Below, one piece after another: positions 11,901-26,200 of a stretch of 64,000 bases of DNA. The translations under genes were made by a program, and so were the position numbers. The notes beneath the pieces are model-generated. The model was not told where the DNA came from. It did not search any database and saw nothing but the letters and a program-made list of their open reading frames with translations. Positions within the stretch are counted from its first letter, which is position 1. The number at the start of each line of letters is the position of its first letter. The stretch is from Sipunculus nudus (Eukaryota; Annelida; Sipuncula; Golfingiida; Sipunculidae), in NCBI GenBank assembly GCA_026874595.1, contig CM049313.1, positions 74,144,659 to 74,208,658 of the forward strand. The letters run 5' to 3'.

Positions 11901-14150
11901 TGTCAACTTAGAGGTGTTGGGAGTATGATCATCACCTAAAGATGGGTTGAGCATGGCACACATCAGCTAACAGGGGTTGGTTGAGGGGACTTAAGGTATG
12001 ATCTTCATCAAGAGATATAATCCAAATATTCAAATACAGGCTTTCACATTTTGCACCATATAATAATGTTTGCTAATGATTAAATGGCCATTGACCTGAC
12101 AGGTCTGTAAGGGTCCTGTAAAAGGCCCATAAACTTGCCACTTGTGTGGGCCGAGTGATGCTTAAAAAAATATAATCAAGGACCTGATCCAATGAAGAGA
12201 GGGAAGGAACTGACTAAAAGCAGTATTTAATCATCTGGACCAAGATGTTTGGTTTGAATGAGTGATAGTGGTGTTTAAATGTATTGAATAGAGTATCCAT
12301 AGCAACAGAGGCATAATTACATCTGAGGTATTATGTATAAACCTGGTCAGCCTATAGATCTGTAGAAGGGTAATGTGACCTTGAACTTGTAATATATAAA
12401 TCAATATGGTTCTTCCCCCAATTGTTAAGTAATCCAATAGTTAAAGATTTTGATGGAGCATTGACAATGCTGCTACAATCTTTTTAAAGATACGGGTACT
12501 GTGACCTTGACTTTTAACTATATAACCCCTAAATCAAAAGGGTTCCTACATTTATCAGAAGGGTTCTTAAACATGTCAAATTGAAATCCATGTCAATCCA
12601 AACTGTAGGTTACCCAGAATGAATTTGACCTTGTGATCCCATAATTGATAGGGATCTGCTTGTTGGCAGGTGAGTGATATGTGCAAGAGGGACAGTCAGG
12701 GATGAAAAGTTTGGCTTAAATGGATCCACAACCTTTATAAAGTTGTGGGTTCTGTGACTTTGCCCTATCATTAATATCATTAATGTTCTTGCTTTCTTGG
12801 TGGGCCAAGTTGAGTTTGAAATCCATATGTCCATCCAAACTGGATTTGTCATATGAAAACAAATTTGTGGATGGGTGGACAGATCGACTGGGTGATTACT
12901 TTAATACTTTAATATAGGGCACCTGCTAATTCAAGCGGGGCCCTAATAACAATTACAACGTGGTTTGTTGATTTATTTATTGAGGAACAATACCTGATAC
13001 AGTGCCTGCTGTACCAATCAATAAAACTAGCATTAAAAGCCACAAGGCAGTGGAGTGACTCTGTATAATACTTCTATGATCATATATAATACCTTTATGG
13101 AATATAAGGTCACTTGAGTGGTGTTACTCTATATAATTAATGATCTGCTTAATGTAAAGCCACAAATCTCTTTGTACTAATTATCACAGATCTACTGAAT
13201 TAAAAAAAAATTAAAATATATGTATAAAGAATTAAATATAATTAAAGTTAATGATCATCCTTTCATCCTAATTAGAGATTAACTCTAATATAATTATCAC
13301 AGAATGGATACAAATCACATAAAATCACAGATGAAATAGCAAACTTGTGCAGTAAACAAAACCCAAGGTCAGTAATAGCTTATGAAAATTAAAGAAAAAA
13401 CAAGTGTTTGGTACCTGTCTTGTTTCTCTGAAAAATGTCTTTTAAAAAAGTACTCTTAAGGAATAAATGCTTAAAGGAAAAGTAGCTTGTGTATATATAT
13501 ATTAATACTATATATTTTGCAAGAGTATCAATATATTACTTCCTGTCACTCATTTGTCCTACAATTTGTTTTATAATTGCTGGATCCTTAATTTGTGCAT
13601 GGCTGATATAATCATGTTATAAAAGTCAGTTGTCATACAAGTAAAAACCATGTGACCTTAGAGAATCATATGACAATATATAACTGAGTCTAATAATGTT
13701 ACTTGTAAAATATATCATTTCACACACAGGGCCTGCTGTGCATTGTATACATGATCTAAAACCCCCAATAAATGTATATATCACAAGGCACAAACTACAT
13801 GCTATAAAATACAAATATAAGAAAAGTGAAAACACTGGCATATAAGTTTGCACCTGTAAGCTTGGCACACTTTACTTTTCTACACATGGATGATCTTGAC
13901 CACAAGCCTGTACATGAATGATGTTGACAGAATGTTGAATAGAGATAATGGACAGAATCTTACACAACCAAACTTGGAAGGTAAATTAAGGGATTATACA
14001 CAAAAGCAGCTGTTATTTGCCATAAATTTACAATAATTTATCAAAGACCTCTGGCCAAGATATGATAATCACAGAAAGCTCCTTTCATTGGATAGATAAG
14101 GTAAGTGCAAAGTATCAAAAACAATTCTTATTGGTCAAGGTTTGGACGGA
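8919..14150. other. Intergenic region between convergent genes
   Basis: Contains the FBPase 3' UTR and unassigned AT-rich sequence. No further gene is recognisable on either strand. The stretch 11380-11545 and the stretch about 12450-12950 (rich in GTGACCTTGAC-type text and ending near a GGGCACCTGC/GCGGGGCCC pair) look like dispersed repeats, but I cannot fix their ends. Confidence 0.6.
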
Positions 14151-14161
14151 TTCTACAAGAT

Positions 14162-14167
14162 TTTATT
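14162..14167 (-). promoter_or_regulatory. Candidate polyadenylation signal of the kinesin gene
   Basis: AATAAA on the - strand, 66 bases past the TAG. It is the first canonical signal after the stop, which would give a very short 3' UTR. Further signals exist downstream, so use is not certain. Confidence 0.5.
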
Positions 14168-14232
14168 AGTAATCACTTAATGGCAGATCCCTATGACAAG
14201 GCAGGGCCTAGCAGTGGTGGACAGTTAATGCA

Positions 14233-14283
14233 CTAATCTCCCTCTTCTTCTACAGATTCTCCCTTCTTCATCTTGTTGATTAT
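14233..14283 (-). CDS. Kinesin terminal coding exon (post-motor tail)
   Basis: 16 codons plus [19 protein letters not shown], visible residues 1586-1601. A short basic helix followed by an acidic end, in the position of the calmodulin-binding and regulatory helix of KCBP. Acceptor ATCTGTGACAG-like with cag at the junction. Confidence 0.92.
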   Translation of the reverse strand: MINKMKKGESVEEEGD

Positions 14284-17200
14284 CTGTGACAAAGATAAAA
14301 CATATATATGTATACAAGCTGATACTTATTGCATAAAGGTCTCCACGATGTAACATTGTGATGTAGTGGCATGGTCAACTAATATTTACTCCCATCACCA
14401 AGGTTGACATTATGTCTGCCAGAGGTCTCTCAACTCTTTCATTTCAATTCTTTATTTGCATGAATCTTACACTTTATAAGCGAAAGAGTGTGTGGAAGGG
14501 ATGGGATCAATTTGCCACAATATTTGTTTTTTTGTAAGTAAGTCTACCTACATCCCTCCTATTCCTACGTCCTTAGTTTTGCTAGGCTCTTAATCTCTAG
14601 CTATGCATCATGTTAACCAACATAATTGAAAGTTCTTATAAATATATAGACCTTATAATTGTGTAAACATGATCTTCAATATACAAGACTTTGACACTGG
14701 ACACTCTGACCTGGCGTACCTGTTTGAGACGAGCGATCTCTTTGTTATCTGCATTCTTACTGGCATCATTTGTGATAAGTTTCACTCTGGATGCATATCT
14801 GTGAAATAGGAGGAAACATATGAACATCTAAATCTACAGACAAATAATATACTCTGATAGTTGATATTGACAATAGGAGACTGTGTGCAATAGGAAGACT
14901 AATAGCACAACTCTCCATACTTAATAAAACTAGCAAGTGTTCACTTTTGGCATTAAAAACATAAATGTTAATAATACACTGTTCTATAGATAACGACATA
15001 ATGACAGGTGAAAGGAATGATGACAGACTACAAAATATATGATAAGCTACCTTCAGAAAAACGTTTATACTGTAGCTCAGTTGCCTATCTTCAGTTATAT
15101 TATTTTTATGAAATGACCCTTACTGTTGGGACATAAAACTTGCTTATTAATTTTGTTTCCTTTTTGTCAGACAAGATTTTCAGTCAGTATAAAAAAGCAA
15201 CTGACACTGAATACACAATCTGCTAACATTATAGTATGAAACCAATACTATCAGTTATGCCATAAGAAACTAACAACACTGAAACATATGAGAAGGCATA
15301 TCAGAGGGATAAACTTACGTTAATGAAATGACTGTTTCATCTGTGTTGTAATCAGCTGGCGAGATGTTGACAAACATAAGTGTTTTTGCATTTCCACCAA
15401 GCGAGTCCTGCATCAACATTGTCAGTTTGTTGTTTCTGTACGGGATAAAGGCCTGCTCACTGGATAAAGCGGAGATGACGTCACCCAGTGCAGACAGCGA
15501 CTTGTTGATAGACATGGCTTCCTGAGAGTAAACACCATACATTCAATTTAAATACTGTTCAAGTGGAAAATGTGTATTTTAGTGGGGTTTTTTTTCAATA
15601 GACTATTTTACAATCCTTAATACAAATTATAAACAAAAGGACTATTTTGTGACAACAAGGGATGTGGACTTAAGAAATACAGTAAAACCTCGATATTATG
15701 ACTACCAATGGGACCTCATGATCAATAAAGTGGTTGTATTTTTATCCGTAGTGGTCTAATCGAGGTTTATATAAAGAGCAAAATAGAAACAGGACCATGA
15801 ACAAGTGATTGTTATTTTAAGGGGGTAGCTTAACTGAGGTGGTTTTAAGGAGAGGCTTCACTGTACTAGGGTTATATAATGAAAGGTGGTGTTGACTGAA
15901 AGTCATTGTGTCTCTAAAGTTGAATTTATTAGCTCAAATTAATATCTTCTGCCATAACATTATGCATGACGCTGGGGACGTCGCCAAGAAAATGTTGCAT
16001 TGCACAAGCTAAATTTTCAAATTTATTAAACTCTTTAAACCTTTTTTTTATACAAGTATAAATAATGCATTTTAGTATAACATCTAAATTGCACATTTAC
16101 CGTTCAAGTTTCTCAAGGTGAGAAAACAGTATATTTGCTCCAAAAAAGAGCATAAACAGAATCAGTGTATAACCAAAAATCCTATTTGAAGCAAAGCATT
16201 GATGCATGTTTCAAGTATTTGACAAGTATAAATACTAATTCTTTTACAGTTTATGCCAAGTGTTAAATAACAGTGATTCCAAAGAAACTGGCTTTGTATA
16301 CTGAATTCAAAAACTGCAGTACTTTCTGATCAATAACTTTCACATTTCTAAACAATAAAAAGTAGTATCAATGATGAAAGGGGGGGGGGGAGGGGTAAAA
16401 ATGTGTAGACAGATATCCTATTTTTATATTTTGAGTGTTTTTTTTTTATAAAAAAAAAAAAAGAATTGGATATTTTGATTAACATGTTCTGACCTTGAGT
16501 TGCTCTGCTGATGCTTGTGTTTTGGCAGCTCTCTCACTTCCTGCTAAATCTACCAGGCTGAGCTGAAAGATAACAAATAAATCAACTGTTTATTTTGATT
16601 ATCCAGCTAATAGGACCACTGAATGTTGTCATATTAGAACTGTCATCAGGGCTTTATTTTTAAGATGTTGATTTGCAGATTTTTCTTTCTCAAGTTCTAC
16701 AAGCACACAAAGCAAAAGGTATCTACATTAATTGGTTCAGAAAAAAAAATATGATACAACTGAATTTATGAAAGTCTCCCCTCCATTACCTATAAATCTA
16801 ACAATAATACTTTTAATTAACATAATGAACATTTGCTGGGTAAATATATATAATATACATTCTGAGAACAAGCAAAAAATAAGATGTGAGCTACATTCAT
16901 ACATGTAATGGTATGGTTTTTTTTTAAATTACCATTTTGAGTATTGCTGAAAAAGATAAAAAAAATAAAGTAGCATCAAGCAAACAAAAACAAAAGGTGT
17001 GATTCTCAGGCACCACCCACGTTGATTTTAACCCCCTGCATCAACAATTTTTATTTTGATTTTCATCTTATGATACAAAGATTATAATAATTTCATCAAA
17101 TAATACAATTTTGATAAGATTTCCTTTGTTATGTAGTGCTTAAACCTGTTTTGGAAAAAAAACTGTTATGATCATGGTTTTCCCTGATCATATGACATTT

Positions 17201-20200
17201 TTATAAAAAAAATATACAAAAAAAGGTAAAAACACAAAAATTGCCTGCCCACACCAATTTTTGAAAAAAAAAGTGCCTGACAACCATTCCTATTTTTTCC
17301 GCCTTACGGTACGAAATTGATGAAGAAACTAATCAAAATTTGTTGTCTGACCTTGCCCTTCATGACCTGTCCTGATGTCTTGTTGATGCTCTCTATGATT
17401 ATAGCAAGGATCAAGTGAGACCTCGAGCTGTCATCATTCATCTCTATAATGTTAAAACATACTTTTTAATGAAGCAATGTGATAAATGAAATGGAACAAG
17501 AATAGTTCTTTCAAACCATACAAAATAGCAGTACACAAAGATATCCTTTGATACAAAATCCTCCTGGCCATATTTTCATATGGCTTTATTTGCAAGAACT
17601 AAGTGTAACTGTTGAGGATTAAGTTTAAAAATAATAACTTTAGAAACAAGAGCACCGCAAACGTGCATAATAGGCCTCTTGTGTATCAGAATGTAACCTC
17701 TGACCTAATTTAATATGCGTGAATTTAGATGAGAAGGTAATTCAGGTGAGAAACTCTATTGTTTATTATGTATAACGAGTTTCATGAAAATCCACAGAAT
17801 TTTTGGTAAGTCACCAAGGTGCCTCCTGAGTGCGGTGACCTCTGACCTCGTTAAATATTAATGGATTTAGCTGGAAACTAAACTTACGCGAGATATTGTT
17901 CTGATTAACATTTCTGATGAGTTTGATAAAAATCCTTCATATCCTGCATAAGTTATCGCAGTGATACCACAAAGTAGCCAAGTGACTTGTGACTTGATTA
18001 AATATGCTTGGATGTTGCCAATAATCGAACTCGGGCAATATAACCTGTTAGTTAGTAGTAATGGTGAATTCATGAAAATTAATCAAAGCCCAGGTAAGTT
18101 ATATCAGCAACACTAAAAGTTTATGGACAGACATTGAGTATAGCATAATACATTAGTCATATGATGGGCATATAAAAATCGAGTGGAAGACAGTCACTTA
18201 TTGTAGACTTTGTAAACCAAAGTTTAAATGTAAAATTTTGGGCATGGATTAGTTTCCACTTTTAATGAAGTAACATGTACATTTTATTCAGTGATGTGCC
18301 CAATTCTGTCAAACTCAAAAATGAGGGAGGATAAAAATGTATATCTAATTGTATTCCTTTCATCTTACTGTAGCTCCTTAAACCAAGTTCACTGAACTAT
18401 GAATTCTGATTAAAAAGCCTAGCTGGGATACGTTACCCCCTCCCCTCCCCCTTTGAAAGCTCCCCCCTCCTCCTACAGTCCTATATGACATGTCTGATGT
18501 ACTGACTTGTAGAAGCAGTGTGTCTGTTCTTTGACCCCTCTTCAAACAGAGCAAACAGTTCCTTAGAGTTGCTGGCAGCCTTGATCTCTGCTCCCTGAAC
18601 ATACACTAGGCCCTTCTTGTCCTTCTTGATGTCAAACTTGTCCTGCAATCAAAAAGCAAGGAGTACATTAGAACCTCATTCATCCAGTTTTAATCTGTTG
18701 ATAAAAATATAAACTGTATATTATTACATAGTACAGTGCTACACAGTGAAGTTATAGTTAGGGCCATAAGTGTGGAACAAACAAACTTCTTACAGGAATC
18801 AGTTTTTTTCATGAGAATCTGACATTTTTATCAAAGGTTTGACAGATAATACTCTTGGAGAAAACTAAAAAGTCCAGTGAGTAACGTCTCCGGGGGACTT
18901 GTTAAAGGCTGCAGGAAGGACAGCACAACCAAAGATGATTAACAAGAAATTTAAAGTGAACAAACGGGTAACAAGGTTGCTATAGAGATGGCCAGAGAAG
19001 GAGCAGGGGCAGGAGAGTCCCTCAGTGCTCCATATTTTCAACCTCTGAGGGTGCACAGTCCATCAGAGATTAGTCCATGTAGTAAAACCACAAAGTTGTG
19101 GGCCCAGGTCCTTCTCACTAAACGGATTTTAAGGCACTGGTCATGGGCAGCAGGTAAATGTTAGGCCAGTCACCTTCTGGGTCTCATTGTGGTTTCATGC
19201 TCTAAAGCCAAAGGTACAGGAATGAACAAGAACAAAAGACAAGCTCACAAATTCACTTCAGTTCAAATATTGGTATCAATATGCAACATATGACATGAAT
19301 CCTGTATGACTGAAAGGCTGTTCAGTTCTCTGTTCATTTATTATTTTTACATGTGTAAACATTGGAAAGGTTCAGATATATTAAGTTCCTCCACATGTAA
19401 TTCCAGCTTCAATCATTCAATTCTCTGAAATACAATCTGCGAGAAACAAACTCAAGATGTATACATTTATGTTTAAGGCCTCAGCTGTATAAAAAAGCAG
19501 CCTATCTCATGGCTGTGAGTACATTATACTGAACAAAAGCTTGAAGGACTTGGTCTGTGCAGCTTTTATCAGGTGGGATAGTTTTTAAACATTATTCAAA
19601 AGAAGTTAGAAATAATACTAAAGAGCAAGGAAAAAAAAGGAAAAGCTATAATGAAATATTAAATGTTATGATCTCTTCTTACATCAGATGAGGCCCCAGG
19701 CTTGGCATACAGGTCCAGCAGCTTGTCATTGTATAACTCCAACATGTAGGAGGTCACCTTAAAGCGGAACTTGCTCCTGAAACATCATGTCTGAGTATTA
19801 GAACAGTGGCATACTGGTTACATAACAATAGTTGCTCTTGTCAATATTTTAACCTAACTTTTTAACATAATTTTTAAGAACTAAGGATATGCAGCATGAA
19901 TGATTAAATTGTATGAACAACCTATGGAGTACCTCCCAATTTATAAATACATTCTATCAGCCTAATTCCATTGTTTACTGCAATGTGGATACAAATAAAG
20001 CCAATCACAGGTTTAAAGAATATTTGTTATTTCATGGAGCAAGTTGCTGAAGAAGGGGCTGCAATAGGTTCTTTAAATAAAACCCCATAAATTAGGAAAA
20101 ATAAAATTTGGGTTCTCAGGCACTATCACAAACCTGTACCTTTTTATTACAACTCTTTGAAAAATATTTGTCATATGATAGGTGAAAACATGATAATACG

Positions 20201-23200
20201 AGGACAAGAATAGTTTAACTAAGCATGTAAAAGCACAAATTATCAGAACAAAATAACAACAAAATTTTAGGGCTCAATCATTTATTTCTACTGAAAATCA
20301 AAATAAAATTTTTTAAGGGAGGGGGGGTCTCAAAATTTATGTGCCTGTTGCCTGAGAAACAAACTTTTTTGTTGCCTTAGGTATATCAAGCTTAAGAGAA
20401 CTTGTAGGTATTTAACAGTGGAAAGCTCACTTGTTTTCCTCCATGACCTCAAACAATCTGTTGAAAGCTCTGGGTGCAATACCCGGCTGAGTTTGTTCTT
20501 TGTCTCCAATCATGGTGTATGTCTTACCAGAACCTGTCTGTCCATACGCAAATATACACACGTTATACCCGTCCACAGCAGACTGGATCAGATTCTGCAA
20601 GGAAAACGTCATCAACATAATAGGTCTAACACAAAAATATTTCCTGTATGACCTCTGCTCCTTATCAGACCAACCCTTACTCTATTTTCTGTAGTATTGG
20701 TTCATCAATTACTCTTCCATTTACACTAGATCATTTCATGTATTATTTTAAACCACTACTGCCTTGTCTATTAAAGTTTCTCTTCTATATTCATTCAGAA
20801 ATAAATGGTATCTATGTGTAAGTTCAGTTACAGTCAGTTTAAGAGAGACAGTTTCATTAATATTTTAACACAATTTCACCAATGTTTTCATGGAAAATTG
20901 CACTCTTAAAACTACTTCAGTTCCAAAGTTATTTACTTGCTCGAACTACATCGTGTTACATTCCTTTTAACAACATAATTCTGGCTGTCACAGAAAAACT
21001 TCTATATTTTAATTTACAGTGGTACTGAATTATTGTCACACAACTCCTCTATAGCCACTACTAGGAAATGTCCTTTTTGGTTATTGATGATGCCAAATGT
21101 GTCTTAAGGGGAGCATTTTCTTTATAATTTCCCATAAATCCCGAGGCTTTTATCTATGAGAAACTACTTCAGTGTATCAAGGGGTGAACTCAGCACATGG
21201 AATGTCTAGCTGGACTTGTCCCATTGCAAGGATGAGTAGATAATATGCTACTTACAGTAAGACATGCTCTACAAATCTGACCCCTGGTATGAAAGTTAAA
21301 CTTACATTGGTATCCTCAAACACCTTTTCTTGGGAGTGCTCTGGCATGAAGACCTGGTCAAACTGAAACTCTTTAATTCCTCTCTGGGAGTCCACATTGA
21401 TCGTATACTCATCAGGAGACTTTACTACTGAGTGGTTGCCCTGAATGAAAGGTAAAAATGATTGAAAATCTCACAATGTCACACTGAAATCAGCTCAGGT
21501 TATTCCAAATAAACTAGTAGGCTGCATGTAAGCTAAACTCAGATTACAATTAAGATTAACTGACTGCATTACTAAAATCAAATGAAATTCACTTGAGTTG
21601 GTCCCTTGTCACATCTGAGCTACATTTTGAACTACACATATCATTACAATGTGCAAATAAAATAAAAGTCATAAGAGTCCACAAACAAAAGCATTACTTC
21701 ATCATACATGCAATTGAGCCAGGGAATCTACCACATTCTACTTCAGACTTAATGATGGTCTTACTATAAACATACAAGAAAACAGCAGCTTAAGAAACAA
21801 AAAATACATGTATGCCTGGTTGCTTCACAGTGCTTTGGTTTCAAACTATGCTTTATTACTATTTTAATCATATATTGTAACATACACATTTAATGAGCGT
21901 GATTTCTAAAAGACTTACCCTTTCGTTTTCAGATTTACTCATAGGCCTTGCCCTGCAGTACACACGGATCTTGCCTTTCATGTCCTCAACTATGTTGTAA
22001 TATTTCTTCCTGAGTACCTGTGTATTTATAAAATCTATTTTATTGCAGATGAGCAGCAAAGTAATGTGTATATTAATTGGTTGTCATAAAAAATTTTAGG
22101 CTGAATCTTAGACCATAGAAAATACTGTATTTCTAATTAAACTCTAAACATTCAAACCCTGAAAACTGCAAATCTGATGCATTAAAGGATAAAGTATAAT
22201 GCATGGCAAAAAAAAACAAAAGACAGAAATAATGAATGTTTCTGTAATGACACGTTCAGTGAATAAAGACCATACTGGTATAATCGGTCTTCTACAAACA
22301 AACAAAAAGGCAACCTTTAACAGTAAAGAGGCCTTAAGCCCATAAAACAGCTTAACAAACTGCCTTAATTAACTGTGAACTCTGAACTGAATAAAATACT
22401 GACAACTGATTCTATGTAGCATGACAATTAGTTTGCATAAGATTTTTACACAGTTAGGGTAATGCTCTTAATCCTTATGACGCAAAAAGTATATAACCAG
22501 AGCAATGCAAATGTGCATCATAAGCCCCTCATGTATCTGGTGACCTCTGACCTTATTAGATATGCATGAAATTTTATGAGAAGTTAATTCAGGTGAGAAA
22601 CCCTATTGGTAAATATGTATAATGAGTTTCATAAAAATCCATAGGTTATTTGGTAAGTCACCAAGGTGCCTCCAAAGTGCATTGACCTCTGACCTCATTA
22701 AATATGCATGAATTTTGCAGGAAATTGACTAAGGGTAGATATTTTATTGTTAAAATTTCTGATGAGATTGATAAAATCTTTCATATTCTTAGTATGTTAT
22801 CGTGGCGACACCACAAAGTAGCCAAGTGACCCCATGACCTTATTAAATATACATTGATGTTGCCCATAATCAAACTTGGGCGAAAGATAATCTGTTGGTA
22901 GTAGTTATGGTGAGTTTCATGGAAATCCATCAAAGTCCTGGTAAGTTATGGCGGTGACAAATAAGGTTAATAAATGAACAGTGGGTATACCATTATACTC
23001 ATGTCATATGAAGGGCGTAAAAAAAGTCAAAGGAAAAAGATGAAGAAGTCCATAACAGGATGCTACTAGATCTGCCACCTACCCTCTCACTGTTGAAGTT
23101 TTCTGCCAGAGTTTTATTTTCCTCAGCCAGTTTCTTCACCTCCTTTTCCATACTTTTAACCTTCTGAGCGGCCTCTACCCCTTCCTTGGCCATCACACCC

Positions 23201-26200
23201 AGACTGCTTAATTCTGCTCGCAACTTTTGTATCTCATCGTCTTTACCACGGATATCCTGGAATTAAAAAAATATCCATATTCACAAAAATATCTTGAAAG
23301 CACTTTCCTTAATAGTGGCACAAAATGATTTCAAAGATTTCTGTAATTAGAATGTGGTCTCTCCTAAAGTTTCTTTTGGAATGGCTTACTGGTCATGGCT
23401 GGCCAGTAAATGTAGACAATACAATATGCTAGTACTAATTGTCCTGACAATGAACTACACATGACCTTAATAGCATATTCATTAAAAGCAAAATCATAAG
23501 TAGAGCAGTTGCAAGCAACCAATCAAGTTAAAATCAACAGGAACACCTAGATAGTCTTTACCAGTACCCATGTCTGCTTGTTTTCAGAGAAATTTTTTTT
23601 TTTAAATAAAGGAGACAGTATAAAACATTCTGGCCCAAGGGTTGCAGAAAATATTTATGCCGACTGTCAACTGATATTCATTTCGAGAAATAATCAAAAA
23701 TATGAAAAAAAAAAACACAACAATTATGACAAATGAAGCAAAATAATTCTTATGGGACTTAAAATAGCTGCATTGATAAATCACCCAGCAAGGTAAAGTA
23801 AAATGAGACTGACATCTTGGTGCTTTCTGGCTTAAATTTTACCCTATGGTGTCGCTCCCCAGTTTTTTTTTTTTGGTTAATGGTGTTATTTTAAAGCAGT
23901 CTTTTCACTTTGGAGCAATAAGAAGAAATGATATGTAATTATATAATTTATAGCATCCTGACCTTATTCGCCTCCTTTAGATCCTGCTCTCTCTTCTGCA
24001 GGTTCTCCTCGTTCTTCTTGTTTTTGTTAGTTTCATTTTCCAGCCTCTTTTCCAGTTCCTTCAGGATCTTCTCATGTCGCTTTAGCAGCTTTGGCTATGA
24101 ATGACAACCAAAACATATTTATAAATTTATTTTTTATAATATTTTATCAATAATTTATTACGGTATTTATTTATTTAATCTATGTTCATGTTCTTATATG
24201 TTAAAAACTTTATTTTGGACAGCTTTAAAGGAAAAATAAGATGCAACTTCCCTATCATACCTTAGAGAGTCTACAACCAGTGTACTAGTATCAGAGTGCC
24301 ATGACATCTTGTCTCAAGGACCAAACAGTAATGCTCTATCAGGATGCAAATATTTTCATCATTTTTTAAAAAGCCTCATGGCCTATAATTATGCTGTCAC
24401 TGGACATAAACCAGACCAATCATTTGCTTTTAAGTATACTTTCTAATAAAGCCTACCATATGTGAGAAAAATTGTCTAAGCTCAGCATATTGTTAAATCC
24501 CTCCTTATGTTTGTTGAATTTCTTACCACATAAATAAAAGGATGGCTCACAGAGGTTACTTTGATGCGAGAGAACTTGTAAACATACCATACAGAACTGA
24601 CTCGTTACCACAGGGACAGGTTTTCAGTTTGGGTTGTGAGTTCACATGTACTCTTTTGTGTTAATTCATCAGTCGTAGCCTGATGTTAAGATTATCAGCT
24701 GTTTACAATGATATCTATGCAACAGGATGGATGACTGTTGCAGCACATTCCCTCATATGACTTGTATCTCTACTCAGATTAGGCTTATGAGTCAAATATT
24801 AATGCCTACGTAGTTCTATATTCACAGCTTATCATATCTGCCACCACCAAAAACTTGTCCATACATCAAGTAGAATAACACATATGTGCTTTATGCAAAT
24901 GATAATATATGTAATTTCATTTCTACATGGACATAAATTAAAGAACAAAAGCATTTATACTTAAATTATTCTTCATTCTTAGTAAAATCCAAGATTAGTT
25001 TGCTTTGTAAGACCTGATAAATGCCTTTGATAAATGGCCAATATTTGTAAACCTATCATTCAGACATTTTTCCTAATTGTTTTAGCACGGAACTGATGAA
25101 AATATTCCAGATCTTATACAATTTCTGTGATATGTCAGAACTATAAATCAGATATATATACCCTACCATACAGTTCCATCTTCAACATCTTAATTATCAT
25201 TCTGATAATAATAAAAAAAGTTCACTTACATCAATGCCAGAATCACCTCCTCCAGCTGCTGCAGCTACCCTTCCCTTTTTAGCATCAACTTCCAGCTCCT
25301 TGATACGTTGCTTCAGCTCCTGGTTTTCACGACGAAGATTCTGAAGTTTTTCTTGGGCTACCTTTAGAGCTGCGTCACCACCCCGCCCCTGTCAATATTA
25401 TATTATATTTTATTATATTATATTATATTATATTATATTATATTATATTATATTATATTATATTATATTACAATATATGATATATAAATGTTTTATCTTA
25501 TTTCATCATACAATATTATACACATATTTGATATGCTAACAAGTGACCCATGGGTCATGACGCTCAGCTGACTGGGAAGAGATTCGCAAAAGGAAATTTT
25601 ATCATCTGAATGGTAGTATATACCCATTCAACTGAAGCATAAAACAGATTTACTAACAGGCCAAGATTGTGTCTGCATTTATATATATTTCAAAAATAGA
25701 GAAAAAATGTGTGAACTTAATAAAAATACAGGTGGCTCCACCAGTCTGCAGAAACTAATAAAAATACTTAATGGTCAATATACATGCAAAGAATCATGGT
25801 GATCTCTGCATAAGTTGTTCCGATACTTCAGCTTTTGTATCAAATTTTCCATTATTCTGAGGGATACTTCGGAGTCCTATAGCTTGAAGGATATGGGAAA
25901 CAGAGACCTAATTTCAGGTTTCCACAGACACTTTTCATTGGCCTCCTTGCATGACAAGAATGAAGATTCTAAGTCCAGTTGTTACTATTTGTATCCTGTT
26001 GACAGATAACCACATCTTAAAAGGTCTCAAAATAGAGAAAACTAGATGTGTCGGAACGACACGAATGCCCCCGCCTTGGGCAAATTAGAAACATTTGTAA
26101 AATTTTGAAAATTTTTTTAAGTTCAGAAGATGTCGTATGGTCAAAAGTAGGTCAACAAGGGCAAAATGCAAACTCGATCTGTAACGGGTCATTATAAGGC

